Assembly (NCBI GenBank): GCA_900548905.1
Contig: URMK01000015.1
Location: 48,284-112,283, forward strand
DNA: 64,000 nt
Direction of reading: 5' to 3'
From: an uncultured Lachnospiraceae bacterium
GTDB taxonomy: Bacteria; Bacillota; Clostridia; Lachnospirales; Lachnospiraceae
Shown here: positions 1 to 8,291 of the stretch, one piece after another
Layout of the letters: each line of letters opens with the position of its first letter
Position numbering within the stretch: the stretch's first letter is position 1
Notes under the pieces: model-generated
Databases searched by the model: none
The model's input: the letters and a program-made list of their open reading frames with translations, nothing else
What the model was told of the DNA's origin: nothing
Program-made: the position numbers and the translations under genes

Positions 1-497
1 CGCTGAACCAGATTGCCGCCAATATGGAAATCCAGAAAACCCTTTGTCACGGGGCACCCTTTTATGTGCTGGGACCGATAGTGACTGATGTGGCGCCGGG
101 GTATGACCATATTACCGCTGCTATCGGCGGCGCGGCTGCAGCCGCAGCAGGGGCTGCTTTTCTGTGCTATGTGACCCCGGCAGAGCATCTGCGCCTTCCG
201 GATGTGGAGGATGTGAAGGAAGGGATTATTGCTGCCAGGATTGCCGCCCATGCGGCAGATATTGCAAAAGGGGTGCCGGACGCCATGGCCTGGGATAATT
301 CCATGAGTGAAGCACGCAAGAGACTGGATTGGAACGAAATGTTCCGCCTTGCCATGGATCCGGAAAAAGCCGCAAACTATCGGAAAGCCTCCAGGCCGGA
401 AAAAGAGGATACCTGCAGCATGTGCGGAAATTTCTGTGCGGTAAAAAACATGAACCGGATTCTGGACGGAGAGATTGTGTCCATTTTTGAAGAATAA
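1..497 (+). CDS. thiC: Phosphomethylpyrimidine synthase ThiC, C-terminal part
   Basis: This is the 3' part of a gene that runs in from the left edge; the reading frame is open from base 3. ThiC is a radical-SAM enzyme that rearranges aminoimidazole ribotide into the HMP-P pyrimidine of thiamine. The segment shows the conserved VTDVAPGYDHIT and FLCYVTPAEHL stretches and ends with CSMCGNFC, the CxxCxxxxC cluster motif that binds the ThiC [4Fe-4S] cluster. Genes thiM, thiE-HAD and thiD follow on the same strand, so it is probably the first gene of a thiamine operon. Any TPP riboswitch would lie upstream, outside this window. Identity is secure; only the N-terminal portion is missing because of the window boundary. 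Confidence 0.96.
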   Translation, partial: LNQIAANMEIQKTLCHGAPFYVLGPIVTDVAPGYDHITAAIGGAAAAAAGAAFLCYVTPAEHLRLPDVEDVKEGIIAARIAAHAADIAKGVPDAMAWDNSMSEARKRLDWNEMFRLAMDPEKAANYRKASRPEKEDTCSMCGNFCAVKNMNRILDGEIVSIFEE

Positions 498-553
498 GAG
501 TAACAGGGAAGGGATGAAACCGTTACGAACAAGATAAGAAAAGAGGGATAACT

Positions 554-1477
554 ATGCAGATGGAAATAAGGAGTTCCATGGAAATAAAGAATTCCATGGA
601 ACAAAAAAATATGGCGGCTTTCCTGGAACGGGTAAAAAAGCAGGCGCCCCTTATCCATAATATCACTAACTATGTTACTGTAAACGACTGTGCCAACATT
701 TTGCTGGCCTGCGGCGGTTCTCCCATTATGGCTGACGATTTGCTGGAGGCAGAGGAAATCACTTCCCTTTGCGCAGGCCTGAATATTAATATAGGGACAT
801 TGAATCAGCGTACCATACCGGCCATGTTGGCCGCGGGAAAAAGGGCTAATGCCTGCGGCCGTCCGGTGCTCCTGGATCCGGTCGGGGCGGGAGCCAGCCG
901 GCTGCGTACGGAAACGGCGGAGGAGCTGCTGAAGGAAGTACATTTTACGGCGATACGGGGAAATATTTCCGAGATCAAAGCACTTGCCCTGGGGATGGGG
1001 ACGACCAGGGGGGTGGACGCGGACAGTATGGATGCGGTTACGGATGCCACACTGGGGGCGGCAGCGGCGTTTGCCGGTGAATTTGCCCGGAAAACCGGAG
1101 CTGTGGCGGCTGTTACCGGAGCTATGGATATGGTAACGGACGGGAGAGACATGTATATCATAAAAAACGGCCATCCTATGATGAGTAAGGTGACGGGAAC
1201 GGGCTGTATGCTCTCCGCTGTAATGACAGCTTATCTTGCGGCAAATCCCGGCCGCCCCCTGGAAGCGGCCGCGGCCGCTGTATGTATGATGGGAATCTGC
1301 GGAGAACGGGCATTCAGGAGGCTGGCTCCGGGAGAAGGGAATGCCGCATACAAAAATTATATCATGGATGCCGTTTATAATATGGATGGGAAAACATTGG
1401 AAAAAGAGGCAAAATGCCGGAGATATAAGCTGAGGGCAGATGGCACTGTGAAGCTTTCGGAGGGAGAACAGCCGTGA
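554..1477 (+). CDS. thiM: Hydroxyethylthiazole kinase
   Basis: ThiM phosphorylates the thiazole alcohol THZ to THZ-P, a salvage step of thiamine synthesis. The 307-residue protein carries the family signatures LIHNITNYVTVNDCAN near residue 33, LLDPVGAGAS near 107, GNISEI near 135 and the anion-hole/catalytic GTGCMLSA near 218. The ATG at 554 follows a GAGGG ribosome site. The first 20 residues are an extension over typical ThiM, containing two near-identical SSMEIK/NSMEQK units, so initiation at a later Met is possible. The stop overlaps the start of the next gene (GTGA), implying translational coupling with thiE. Confidence 0.94.
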   Translation: MQMEIRSSMEIKNSMEQKNMAAFLERVKKQAPLIHNITNYVTVNDCANILLACGGSPIMADDLLEAEEITSLCAGLNINIGTLNQRTIPAMLAAGKRANACGRPVLLDPVGAGASRLRTETAEELLKEVHFTAIRGNISEIKALALGMGTTRGVDADSMDAVTDATLGAAAAFAGEFARKTGAVAAVTGAMDMVTDGRDMYIIKNGHPMMSKVTGTGCMLSAVMTAYLAANPGRPLEAAAAAVCMMGICGERAFRRLAPGEGNAAYKNYIMDAVYNMDGKTLEKEAKCRRYKLRADGTVKLSEGEQP

Positions 1478-2778
1478 AATGTGACAAAAGGACCATGCTT
1501 CTGTACGCGGTTACCGATCGGACATGGGTTGGGGAAAAAACGCTTTGCCGGCAGGTGGAGGAGGCTTTGAAGGGCGGGGTTACCTGTGTCCAGCTCCGGG
1601 AAAAGGATATGCCGGAGGGCGACATTCTGAAGGAAGCAGAGGAAATAAAAGAACTTTGCCGCAGCTACGGCGTCCCTTTTCTGATGAATGATAATGTAGA
1701 TCTGGCTGTCCGCTGCGGCGCGGACGGCGTCCATGTGGGACAGCAGGATATGTCTGCCGGAGAGGTGCGCAGAAGAATTGGGGATGCCATGCTGCTGGGA
1801 GTATCTGCTCAGACAGTAGAACAGGCAGTGGAGGCGGAAAAAAACGGAGCCGACTATCTGGGAGTCGGCGCGGTATTTGCCACCTCCACTAAAGAGGATG
1901 CAAAGGAGGTCACTCTGGATACGCTCCGGGAAATCTGCCGTGCGGTTTCCATTCCGGTCTGCGCTATCGGCGGGATCCATAAGGGGAACATGCATGAACT
2001 AAGAGATACCGGGATTGACGGGGTGGCTCTGGTTTCCGCTGTTTTCGCCGGCCCTTCCATACAGAAGGAATGCAGAGAACTGCTGGCGCTGGCAAAAACC
2101 CTGAAAAAAAGAGGCGCGGTCTTTGATGCTGACGGAACCCTGCTGGATTCCATGTCCGTCTGGGATACATTGGGTGCAGATTATCTGTACAGAAAAGGGC
2201 TTTCTCCCCGGAACGATCTGGAGGAGCAGTTAAAAAACAGGAGTCTTCATCAGGCCGCTTCTTATTTTCAATCGGCTTATGGGATAATGGACACGCGGGA
2301 ACAGATCGTAGCGGATATCAATGGTATGGTCGCTTCTTTTTACATCAGGGAGGTTCCGCTGAAGAAAGGCGTGAAAGATATGCTGGAAATGCTGCGGAAG
2401 GAAAATGTGAAGATGTGTGTGGCCACTGCAACGGATAAGGGCCTTATAGAAGAAGCATTGCGAAGAAACGGGGTTCTGGATTATTTCGAGGCGATTCTCA
2501 CCTGTGCGGAGGTCGGCGCCGGAAAGGACGAGCCTGTCATCTTTCGGGAGGCTCTGCGCATTCTCGGAACGGCAAAGGAAGATACGGTTGTATTTGAAGA
2601 TGCCCTTTATGCGGTGTGTACGGCAAAAAAAGACGGTTTTCCGACAGCGGCGGTTTATGACCCTTCAGCAGCCGATGAGGAAGAAAACCTTCGGAAGCTG
2701 TCGGATTATTACATCCGCTCTTTTGAAGAAAGGATGACTGTATTTGATGAAAAAAGTACTTACGATAGCAGGATCTGA
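1474..2778 (+). CDS. thiE: Thiamine-phosphate synthase fused to HAD phosphatase
   Basis: Residues 1 to about 208 are a complete ThiE (TIM barrel) that joins HMP-PP and THZ-P into thiamine phosphate. Visible motifs are VQLREKD, DNVDLAVRCGADGVHVGQ, GADYLGVGAVF, STKED and AIGGI. Residues about 212-434 are a HAD-superfamily hydrolase with the nucleophile motif DADGTLLDS (Asp near 218), an ATATDKG motif II, a basic-residue region and VFEDAL as motif IV. A normal ThiE is about 210 residues, so this is a true two-domain fusion, with no stop or frameshift between them. GTG start at 1474 after GGAGGGAG, overlapping the thiM stop. The HAD half may act on thiamine phosphate to give thiamine; that is inference, supported by a thiamine pyrophosphokinase gene at 5312. 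Confidence 0.92.
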   Translation: MKCDKRTMLLYAVTDRTWVGEKTLCRQVEEALKGGVTCVQLREKDMPEGDILKEAEEIKELCRSYGVPFLMNDNVDLAVRCGADGVHVGQQDMSAGEVRRRIGDAMLLGVSAQTVEQAVEAEKNGADYLGVGAVFATSTKEDAKEVTLDTLREICRAVSIPVCAIGGIHKGNMHELRDTGIDGVALVSAVFAGPSIQKECRELLALAKTLKKRGAVFDADGTLLDSMSVWDTLGADYLYRKGLSPRNDLEEQLKNRSLHQAASYFQSAYGIMDTREQIVADINGMVASFYIREVPLKKGVKDMLEMLRKENVKMCVATATDKGLIEEALRRNGVLDYFEAILTCAEVGAGKDEPVIFREALRILGTAKEDTVVFEDALYAVCTAKKDGFPTAAVYDPSAADEEENLRKLSDYYIRSFEERMTVFDEKSTYDSRI

Positions 2779-3550
2779 TCCCAGTGGCGGAGCCGGGATA
2801 CAGGCGGACATAAAAACTATCACGGTACACGGCCTGTATGCCTGCTCCGTGATAACGTCCCTGACTGCACAGAATACCATGGGAGTCTATGGGATTGTGG
2901 ACGTGGAACCGGATTTTGTGGCGGCCCAGATGGACAGTGTCTTTTCGGATATTTTTCCCGATGCGGTTAAGATAGGCATGGTATCCGGGGAAGGAATCCT
3001 GGAAGCGATCCTGTATAAGCTGAGGCAGTACCGGCCGGCCAATATCATAATTGATCCGGTTATGGTATCCACCAGCGGCCGGAAACTGCTTTCTTCCAGG
3101 GCGTGTAAGCTTATGGAAGAGGAATTGCTGCCTTTGGGAACGCTTATTACGCCGAATATCCCCGAAGCGGAGGTTCTAACCGGTCTGTCTGTCCATACGG
3201 AAGCGGATATGGCGGAAGCGGCGCAAAGGCTTGCCCTGCGTACCGGAAATGCCGTATTGATCAAAGGCGGGCACCGGGAGGGAGAGGCGGCGGATATTTT
3301 GTTCTGCCGCAAAACGGTGTCCCGTTTTGTATCCCGGCGTATCGAAAATCCCAATACACACGGTACCGGCTGTACCCTTTCCTCCTCCATCGCCTGCCAT
3401 ATGGCGGAAGGGTACAATCTGGAGGAGAGCATACAAAAAGCGAAAGATTACTTGAACGGAGCTCTTGAGGCAATGCTCGATTTGGGAAACGGGAATGGAC
3501 CTTTGAACCATATGTACGCAATAAGAGGTTCAGGTATCGGGGATAAATAA
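2747..3550 (+). CDS. thiD: Hydroxymethylpyrimidine (phosphate) kinase
   Basis: ThiD carries out the two successive phosphorylations HMP -> HMP-P -> HMP-PP. It shows the ribokinase-fold signatures GSDPSGGAGIQAD at the N-terminus and NTHGTGCTLSS near residue 205, with KGGH before it; about 267 residues is normal for the family. I start it at the ATG at 2747 (AAGGA about 10 bases upstream) rather than the TTG just before. The start lies 32 bases inside the end of thiE, so translation is likely coupled. Last gene of the thi cluster; no clear terminator follows. Confidence 0.95.
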   Translation: MKKVLTIAGSDPSGGAGIQADIKTITVHGLYACSVITSLTAQNTMGVYGIVDVEPDFVAAQMDSVFSDIFPDAVKIGMVSGEGILEAILYKLRQYRPANIIIDPVMVSTSGRKLLSSRACKLMEEELLPLGTLITPNIPEAEVLTGLSVHTEADMAEAAQRLALRTGNAVLIKGGHREGEAADILFCRKTVSRFVSRRIENPNTHGTGCTLSSSIACHMAEGYNLEESIQKAKDYLNGALEAMLDLGNGNGPLNHMYAIRGSGIGDK

Positions 3551-3643
3551 CTCCGTACCGTGTTCCTTCCGCCATTTTTTATGCTCTTTATAATCCGGCA
3601 TGACTTCCGCCACCGCATTCCGGAAATTCCGGGAGTGATCCAT
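3530..3643 (-). CDS. Possible small ORF or gene remnant, 37 residues
   Basis: A short reading frame on the opposite strand starts at an ATG at 3643 and overlaps the 3' end of thiD. The peptide is hydrophilic and basic (AEVMPDYKEHKKWRKEHG). Its ribosome site is weak and it could be a decayed gene end. I do not recognise it. The rest of the 240-base gap between thiD and the MATE gene holds a promoter-like site and two hairpins, listed separately. Confidence 0.18.
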   Translation of the reverse strand: MDHSRNFRNAVAEVMPDYKEHKKWRKEHGTELFIPDT

Positions 3644-3730
3644 ATGCCGCTCTCAGAGGAAAATAGGATGCTGCAGCCTGGCGGTATCTTTTTTCAAATG
3701 CCTGTTTCAAATAGATTTTAACATAAAATC

Positions 3731-3759
3731 TTTTCAACAGAGGAAAAAGTTGCTACAAT
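3731..3759 (+). promoter_or_regulatory. Candidate sigma-A promoter for MATE gene
   Basis: TTTTCA at 3731-3736 and TACAAT at 3754-3759 are separated by 17 bases. It lies about 160 bases upstream of the MATE start, leaving a structured leader. Confidence 0.45.
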
Positions 3760-3781
3760 AGAAAAGAATGTATTCTTTACT

Positions 3782-3826
3782 GGTTACGGAGTGAGCAGTA
3801 ACCTGTATTCCGTAGCGAGTACGGAA
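3782..3826 (+). promoter_or_regulatory. Two consecutive hairpins in the MATE leader
   Basis: GGTTAC (3782-3787) pairs with GTAACC (3798-3803). Immediately after, TTCCGTA (3808-3814) pairs with TACGGAA (3820-3826) around a 5-base GCGAG loop. Both fall between the promoter-like site and the MATE coding start, so the mRNA leader is structured. No U-tract follows, so these are not ordinary terminators. Function is unknown. Confidence 0.45.
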
Positions 3827-3922
3827 CCTGTTGTAAAAAGGGAACAGAAAGGAAATGCGCCCAAACTGATGCTGTCATTGCCGTTACCGGCCGGATGGAA
3901 CACAAGGGGCGGGAATGGAAGA

Positions 3923-5281
3923 ATGGAGAAAAAGAAAGCACGGAAACGGAATATGCTGGAGGATTCCCCGGGAATTACCCTGTTCCTGTTTGCCCTTCCG
4001 ATGATATTGGGCAATCTGTTCCAGCAGTTTTATAATATGGTGGATTCCATGATTGTGGGACAGTTTGTGGGGGAGAAGGCACTGGCTGCCGTAGGCGCTT
4101 CCTATGCCCTCACAAATGTGTTCGTAATGATTGCGATCGGCGGAGGGATCGGCGCTTCCGTCATAACCTCCCAATATCTGGGGGCCGGCGATACCGGAAG
4201 AATGAAAACCTCCGTTTATACGGCGCTCCTGACCTTTCTTGCTGTGGGAAACCTGCTGGGTATATTTGGATTTTTGATGAACCGCCAGATACTGGTATGG
4301 CTGAATACACCAAAGGATATTCTGGCAGCGGCAGGGACTTACCTGGGAATATATTTTCTGGGAATGCCTTTTTTGTTCATGTATAATATCCTTTCCGCCA
4401 TGTTCAATGCGATGGGGGATTCCAGGACGCCTCTGTGTCTGCTCATTTTTTCCTCCGTATTGAACGTATTCCTGGATCTGTGGTTTGTAACGCAGTTCGG
4501 GATGGGAGTGGCAGGTGTGGCGATAGCTACGGTAATTGCGCAGGGAACGGCGGCTGTCATTTCCTTTTTGCTGCTGATGCGCCGCCTGCGCGGCTTTGAG
4601 GCGGAAGGGGTTGTGCCGGTATATGATGTGGGAATCCTCGGTTCCATGGTGAGGATAGCGCTTCCGTCCATTTTGCAGCAGTCTATTGTTTCCATCGGCA
4701 TGCTGCTGGTACAGTCTGTGGTAAATGGCTTCGGCTCTTCCGTTTTGGCCGGCTATGCGGCCGGCACCAGGATAGAATCCATTTGTATTGTTCCCATGAT
4801 ATCCACGGGAAACGCTATGTCCACCTTTACGGCCCAGAATATGGGAGCCGGAAAGCCGGAACGCGTCCGAAGGGGATACCGTGCCGCCTATGCCATCGCG
4901 GGCGGTTTTGCGCTGCTAATAGGCCTGATCCTGTTTTTCTTTGATAAGCAGATTATCGGTGCATTTATGGACAGCCAAAGCGGTACGGTGGCATTTGAAA
5001 CGGGTACGGGATATTTATCTTTTATCAAGTTTTTCTTTCTCTGTATCGGCCTGAAGGCAGTTACGGACGGAGTCCTCCGGGGAGCCGGGGATGTGGTGGT
5101 ATTTACGCTGGCGAACCTGGTGAATCTGGGAATCCGTGTTTCCGGGGCATTCCTTCTTGCGCCTGTGTTCGGTGTGGCGGCGGTATGGTATGCGGTGCCG
5201 GCAGGATGGACGGTGAATTACCTTATATCCTTGGGCAGGTATCTTACCGGAAAATGGAGTAAAAAAAATCTGGTCGGTTAA
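3923..5281 (+). CDS. MATE family multidrug/cation efflux protein
   Basis: Polytopic membrane transporter with the MATE hallmarks FALPMILGNLFQQFYNMVDSMIVGQF near the N-terminus and NAMGDSRTPL, NVFLDLW and AQNMGAGKPERVRRG further on. The two six-helix halves of this family couple export of cationic compounds to Na+ or H+ influx. An ORF extends upstream to a GTG at 3791, but that part is low-complexity and overlaps leader hairpins. The ATG at 3923 gives a normal length of about 452 residues. It sits between thiamine biosynthesis genes and thiamine pyrophosphokinase; whether it moves a thiamine-related compound cannot be told from sequence. Confidence 0.9.
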   Translation: MEKKKARKRNMLEDSPGITLFLFALPMILGNLFQQFYNMVDSMIVGQFVGEKALAAVGASYALTNVFVMIAIGGGIGASVITSQYLGAGDTGRMKTSVYTALLTFLAVGNLLGIFGFLMNRQILVWLNTPKDILAAAGTYLGIYFLGMPFLFMYNILSAMFNAMGDSRTPLCLLIFSSVLNVFLDLWFVTQFGMGVAGVAIATVIAQGTAAVISFLLLMRRLRGFEAEGVVPVYDVGILGSMVRIALPSILQQSIVSIGMLLVQSVVNGFGSSVLAGYAAGTRIESICIVPMISTGNAMSTFTAQNMGAGKPERVRRGYRAAYAIAGGFALLIGLILFFFDKQIIGAFMDSQSGTVAFETGTGYLSFIKFFFLCIGLKAVTDGVLRGAGDVVVFTLANLVNLGIRVSGAFLLAPVFGVAAVWYAVPAGWTVNYLISLGRYLTGKWSKKNLVG

Positions 5282-5311
5282 ACCGGATTATAAAAGAAAG
5301 GGAGAACAGTT

Positions 5312-5959
5312 ATGGCAGGCAGATGTGTGATTATCGGGGCAGGGGATCTGACCGTTTCGGAAATTCCTCTTCATGAAGGGGATTTCATTATTGCGGCGGA
5401 CGGCGGTTTTGGCTATTGCAGGTATCTGGAAATAGAACCGGATATGATACTGGGAGATTTTGATTCCATTGATGAGCGCAATATGGAATACATTATGGAA
5501 ATGCGCGCCATCCATCCGGAAAAGGTGAAGGTGCTTCCTGCACAAAAGGACGATACGGATATGCTGGCGGCCATTAAAGAAGGGCTGCAGAGAGGTTATA
5601 CGGAATTTGTTATTTACGGGGGGCAGGGAGGCAGGCTTTCCCATACCATGGCAAATATCCAATGTTTGGCCTATTTGAAGGAAAAAGGGGCAAAGGGATA
5701 TCTGATGGACGGAAATGGTATGATTCTGGTAGCCCAAAATGAAACCGTAAGCTTTAAAAAGAACCTGGAGGGCTTTCTGTCCTTGTTTTCTTTGGGGGAG
5801 AAGGCGGAAGGAGTTACAATCCGTAATATGAAATACCTTCTCGATAAAGCGGTGGTCACCAACGATTTCCCGGTTGGGGTAAGCAATGAATTTATCGGAA
5901 AGGAAAGCAGCATTACCGTGGAAAAAGGCATGCTGCTGATAATGATTGACTGGAACTGA
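5312..5959 (+). CDS. thiN: Thiamine pyrophosphokinase
   Basis: TPK transfers pyrophosphate from ATP to free thiamine, giving thiamine diphosphate. The 215-residue protein has the family motifs AADGG near residue 27, LGDFDSID near 47, QKDDTDM near 87, GGRLSHTMAN near 108 and VSNEF near 193. The ATG at 5312 follows a good AAAGGGAGA site. Since TPK uses thiamine rather than thiamine phosphate, the thi cluster would need a phosphatase step; the HAD domain fused to ThiE is the obvious candidate. A strong terminator follows. Confidence 0.95.
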   Translation: MAGRCVIIGAGDLTVSEIPLHEGDFIIAADGGFGYCRYLEIEPDMILGDFDSIDERNMEYIMEMRAIHPEKVKVLPAQKDDTDMLAAIKEGLQRGYTEFVIYGGQGGRLSHTMANIQCLAYLKEKGAKGYLMDGNGMILVAQNETVSFKKNLEGFLSLFSLGEKAEGVTIRNMKYLLDKAVVTNDFPVGVSNEFIGKESSITVEKGMLLIMIDWN

Positions 5960-5966
5960 ACAGGCA

Positions 5967-6004
5967 CAAAAAAGGCAGGAGAAAAAATCTTCTGCCTTTT
6001 TAAA
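5967..6004 (+). terminator. Rho-independent terminator after thiN
   Basis: AAAAGGCAG and CTGCCTTTT form the stem, with an A-rich loop and a trailing T-run. It ends the thiN transcript. Confidence 0.85.
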
Positions 6005-6084
6005 ACCTTTTTTCTTCAAAAACAGTTATATAAGGTGTAACGGTACTGTCCGTTGCCAATGAATACACTAAAGGGGCCTCTTTC

Positions 6085-6609
6085 GTGGAAGATACAAAAT
6101 GGATCAGGGAAATACATAAGGGAAACACATCGCTGTTGGAACAGGTGGCGGAGAAATACTATGACGATATCTACCGGTTTTGCTGTTATCAGACGGGAAG
6201 CCGGGAGGATGCCTATGATTGTGCCCAGGAAACGTTTATCCGGTTTATCCGCTATGTGGACAGCTACCGGGATAAAAACCTGAAAGGGTATCTGTTAACT
6301 ATCGCAAGAAATGTCTGCCGGGACTATTTCAAGCAGGCGGCAAAAGAACAGGAATTCATACAGGGGCAGCTGGAACAGGCTGCAGAAGAGAAGGGGGAAG
6401 CCCGGACGGAGGAACCGTTTTACCATGACGTGCTGCCAAAAGCCCTTGGACTCCTGCCTGCGCTGCAGAGGGAAGCTTTGATTCTGTATTATTATGATGA
6501 ATTGAAAATACGGGAAATCGCCCGGATTACGGAAACAAATGCGGCTACGGTTAAATCCAGGCTGCATCAGGGAAAGAACAAGCTGAAGAAGCTTTTGGAG
6601 GAGGCCTGA
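6085..6609 (+). CDS. ECF-type RNA polymerase sigma factor
   Basis: A 174-residue sigma-70-family protein of the extracytoplasmic-function class. Region 2 (YYDDIYRFCCYQTGSREDAYDCAQETFIRF, residues about 25-55) and region 4 (LQREALILYYYDELKIREIA with a helix-turn-helix, residues about 128-170) are both present; regions 1 and 3 are absent as expected. It starts at GTG 6085, nine bases after AAGGGG. The next gene begins 3 bases after its stop, so it heads an operon with a membrane protein and an ABC exporter. The membrane protein downstream may act as its anti-sigma partner; that is inference from position. Confidence 0.92.
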   Translation: MEDTKWIREIHKGNTSLLEQVAEKYYDDIYRFCCYQTGSREDAYDCAQETFIRFIRYVDSYRDKNLKGYLLTIARNVCRDYFKQAAKEQEFIQGQLEQAAEEKGEARTEEPFYHDVLPKALGLLPALQREALILYYYDELKIREIARITETNAATVKSRLHQGKNKLKKLLEEA

Positions 6610-6612
6610 GAA

Positions 6613-7431
6613 ATGGATTTCGGTAAAAAGAAACAGAACGGATGGACCAGACGGGAGGGCAGGGCGATTTTCGGAAAAGGGCCGGCAGTGGATCCAAACC
6701 GGAGGGCAGCGGCAATGGAAGCCGTCCGCCTGGAAATTGACAGAAAGAAAACAAGCTATACGCCTTCTGCCGCGGAAGTGTTCAGGACCGAGCTGTCAAT
6801 GATATCCGCGAATTACTGGTATTTACAGGCGGCGCTGCTGTGTCTTGGAATCTGGATCGCCGGCAGGGCAGATGTCCTGTATCTGCCGGGGAGCCTGCAG
6901 ACAGGCGCTGTGAACAACAGGGAATTGCTGCTGCTGCCTGCGCTGTCCGCTTTGCTGGCGCTGATAGGGATAACCGGATTCGGGGAGCTTGCCAAATGTT
7001 TTGCCTGCCGTATGGCGGAACTGGAGCAGAGCTGTTATTTGAATCTGCGCCAGCTGCTGGCAGTGAGAATGGCAATTACCGGACTACTGAATCTTCTGTT
7101 TCTGGCATGCTTTATCGGCGTGTCCCAGGGAAGACTGCAGGCGGGGCTGCTTCGGGTGAGCCTCTATCTGCTGACACCGTATGTCTGCAATATGCTGTTG
7201 TATTTTACCGCCTTTACCTTTGGACGGGGGGGAGGAAAACTCCTGCAGATGAGCATTCTTTTGGCAGCCGCCTGTCTTTCCTTTCTGCCTGTGCTGCTTC
7301 CGGGCCTTTATGAAAAATCCGCTCTTGGCCTGTGGATAGCAGCCCTTTTTGGAGCCGCCGCGCTTATGGCTGCGGAGCTTGTTTACCTGACAAAAGAACT
7401 GGAAAGAGGAGAAAAAATATGCTGGAACTGA
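6613..7431 (+). CDS. Membrane protein of ECF sigma-ABC operon, possible anti-sigma
   Basis: 272 residues: a charged cytoplasmic N-terminus of about 70 residues followed by about six hydrophobic segments (for example LQAALLCLGIWIAG, LLLLPALSALLALIGITG, LLNLLFLACFIGV and LGLWIAALFGAAALMAA). I recognise no catalytic domain. Position directly after an ECF sigma gene and before an ABC ATPase suggests either a membrane anti-sigma/sensor or an accessory part of the exporter. The N-terminal domain lacks an obvious HxxxCxxC zinc anti-sigma motif, so a classical ZAS anti-sigma is not supported. Overlaps the next gene by 13 bases. Confidence 0.75.
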   Translation: MDFGKKKQNGWTRREGRAIFGKGPAVDPNRRAAAMEAVRLEIDRKKTSYTPSAAEVFRTELSMISANYWYLQAALLCLGIWIAGRADVLYLPGSLQTGAVNNRELLLLPALSALLALIGITGFGELAKCFACRMAELEQSCYLNLRQLLAVRMAITGLLNLLFLACFIGVSQGRLQAGLLRVSLYLLTPYVCNMLLYFTAFTFGRGGGKLLQMSILLAAACLSFLPVLLPGLYEKSALGLWIAALFGAAALMAAELVYLTKELERGEKICWN

Positions 7432-8291
7432 CACTGAATCAGGTTACCAAAAAGTATAAGGATACCTGTGCGGTAGACCATGTTAATGCTGTGTTTACCC
7501 ATGGTGTTTACGGGCTGCTGGGCGCAAACGGAGCCGGAAAGACGACGCTGCTCAGGCTTATGTGCGATATTCTCAGGCCGGATGAGGGAGCCGTTATGCT
7601 GGATCGGAATCCAATCGGTAAGCTGGGGGCCTCCTATAGACGTTTTCTGGGTTATCTGCCCCAGGATTTTGGATTTTATCCGGATTTTACCGCAGAGAGG
7701 TTCCTTTTGTATATGGCGGCATTGAAAGCGGTCCCTGCTTTGGAAGCAAAACAGAAAACAGGGGAGCTGTTGGCTATGGTAGGTCTGGAGGACAGTAAAA
7801 GAAAAAAAATCAAGACCTTTTCCGGTGGGATGGTGCGCCGGCTGGGGATTGCGCAGGCAATGCTCAATGATCCGGAAATCCTGATACTGGATGAACCCAC
7901 AGCCGGGCTGGATCCAAGGGAGCGTATTCGTTTCCGCAATATCATCAGTTCCTTTTCCAAAGACAGGATCGTAATCCTTTCCACCCATATTGTTTCGGAT
8001 GTGGAATACATCGCGGATGAAATCCTGCTCATGAAAAAAGGAAAATTCCTGCAGCAGGGAAGTGTGGAGAATATCACGAAGCAGGTTCAGGGCCGGGTGT
8101 GGGAAATTGTGACGGATCCCGAAGGCGCACAGCGGATGAGCGGGACTTATGCGGTAAGCAACCTGAAGAACCAGGGGGATAAGGTGGCCATGCGTATCCT
8201 TGCGGAGGAATGTCCGGCACCGGAGGCGGTTTGTGTGGCGCCGTTGCTGGAGGATGTCTATTTGTATTACTTCAGGGAGGAGGCGGAATGA
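7419..8291 (+). CDS. ABC-2 type transporter ATP-binding protein
   Basis: Nucleotide-binding subunit with Walker A GANGAGKTT near residue 35, Q-loop LPQDFGFY, signature FSGGMVRRLG, Walker B ILILDEPTAGLDP and the H-loop STHIVSD. The C-terminal 80 residues form the usual regulatory extension of the CcmA/bacitracin-type family. The ATG at 7419 has AGAGGAG upstream and lies inside the end of the previous gene. The stop overlaps the start of the first permease (ATGA). It energises the two membrane subunits that follow. Substrate unknown. Confidence 0.93.
   Translation: MLELTLNQVTKKYKDTCAVDHVNAVFTHGVYGLLGANGAGKTTLLRLMCDILRPDEGAVMLDRNPIGKLGASYRRFLGYLPQDFGFYPDFTAERFLLYMAALKAVPALEAKQKTGELLAMVGLEDSKRKKIKTFSGGMVRRLGIAQAMLNDPEILILDEPTAGLDPRERIRFRNIISSFSKDRIVILSTHIVSDVEYIADEILLMKKGKFLQQGSVENITKQVQGRVWEIVTDPEGAQRMSGTYAVSNLKNQGDKVAMRILAEECPAPEAVCVAPLLEDVYLYYFREEAE

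Noticed and set aside
1..553. TPP riboswitch for the thi genes
   Set aside because: I looked for the CTGAGA and ACCTGATCTGGATAATGCCA-type conserved parts around thiM, thiE and the MATE gene and found none; it would lie upstream of thiC outside the window.
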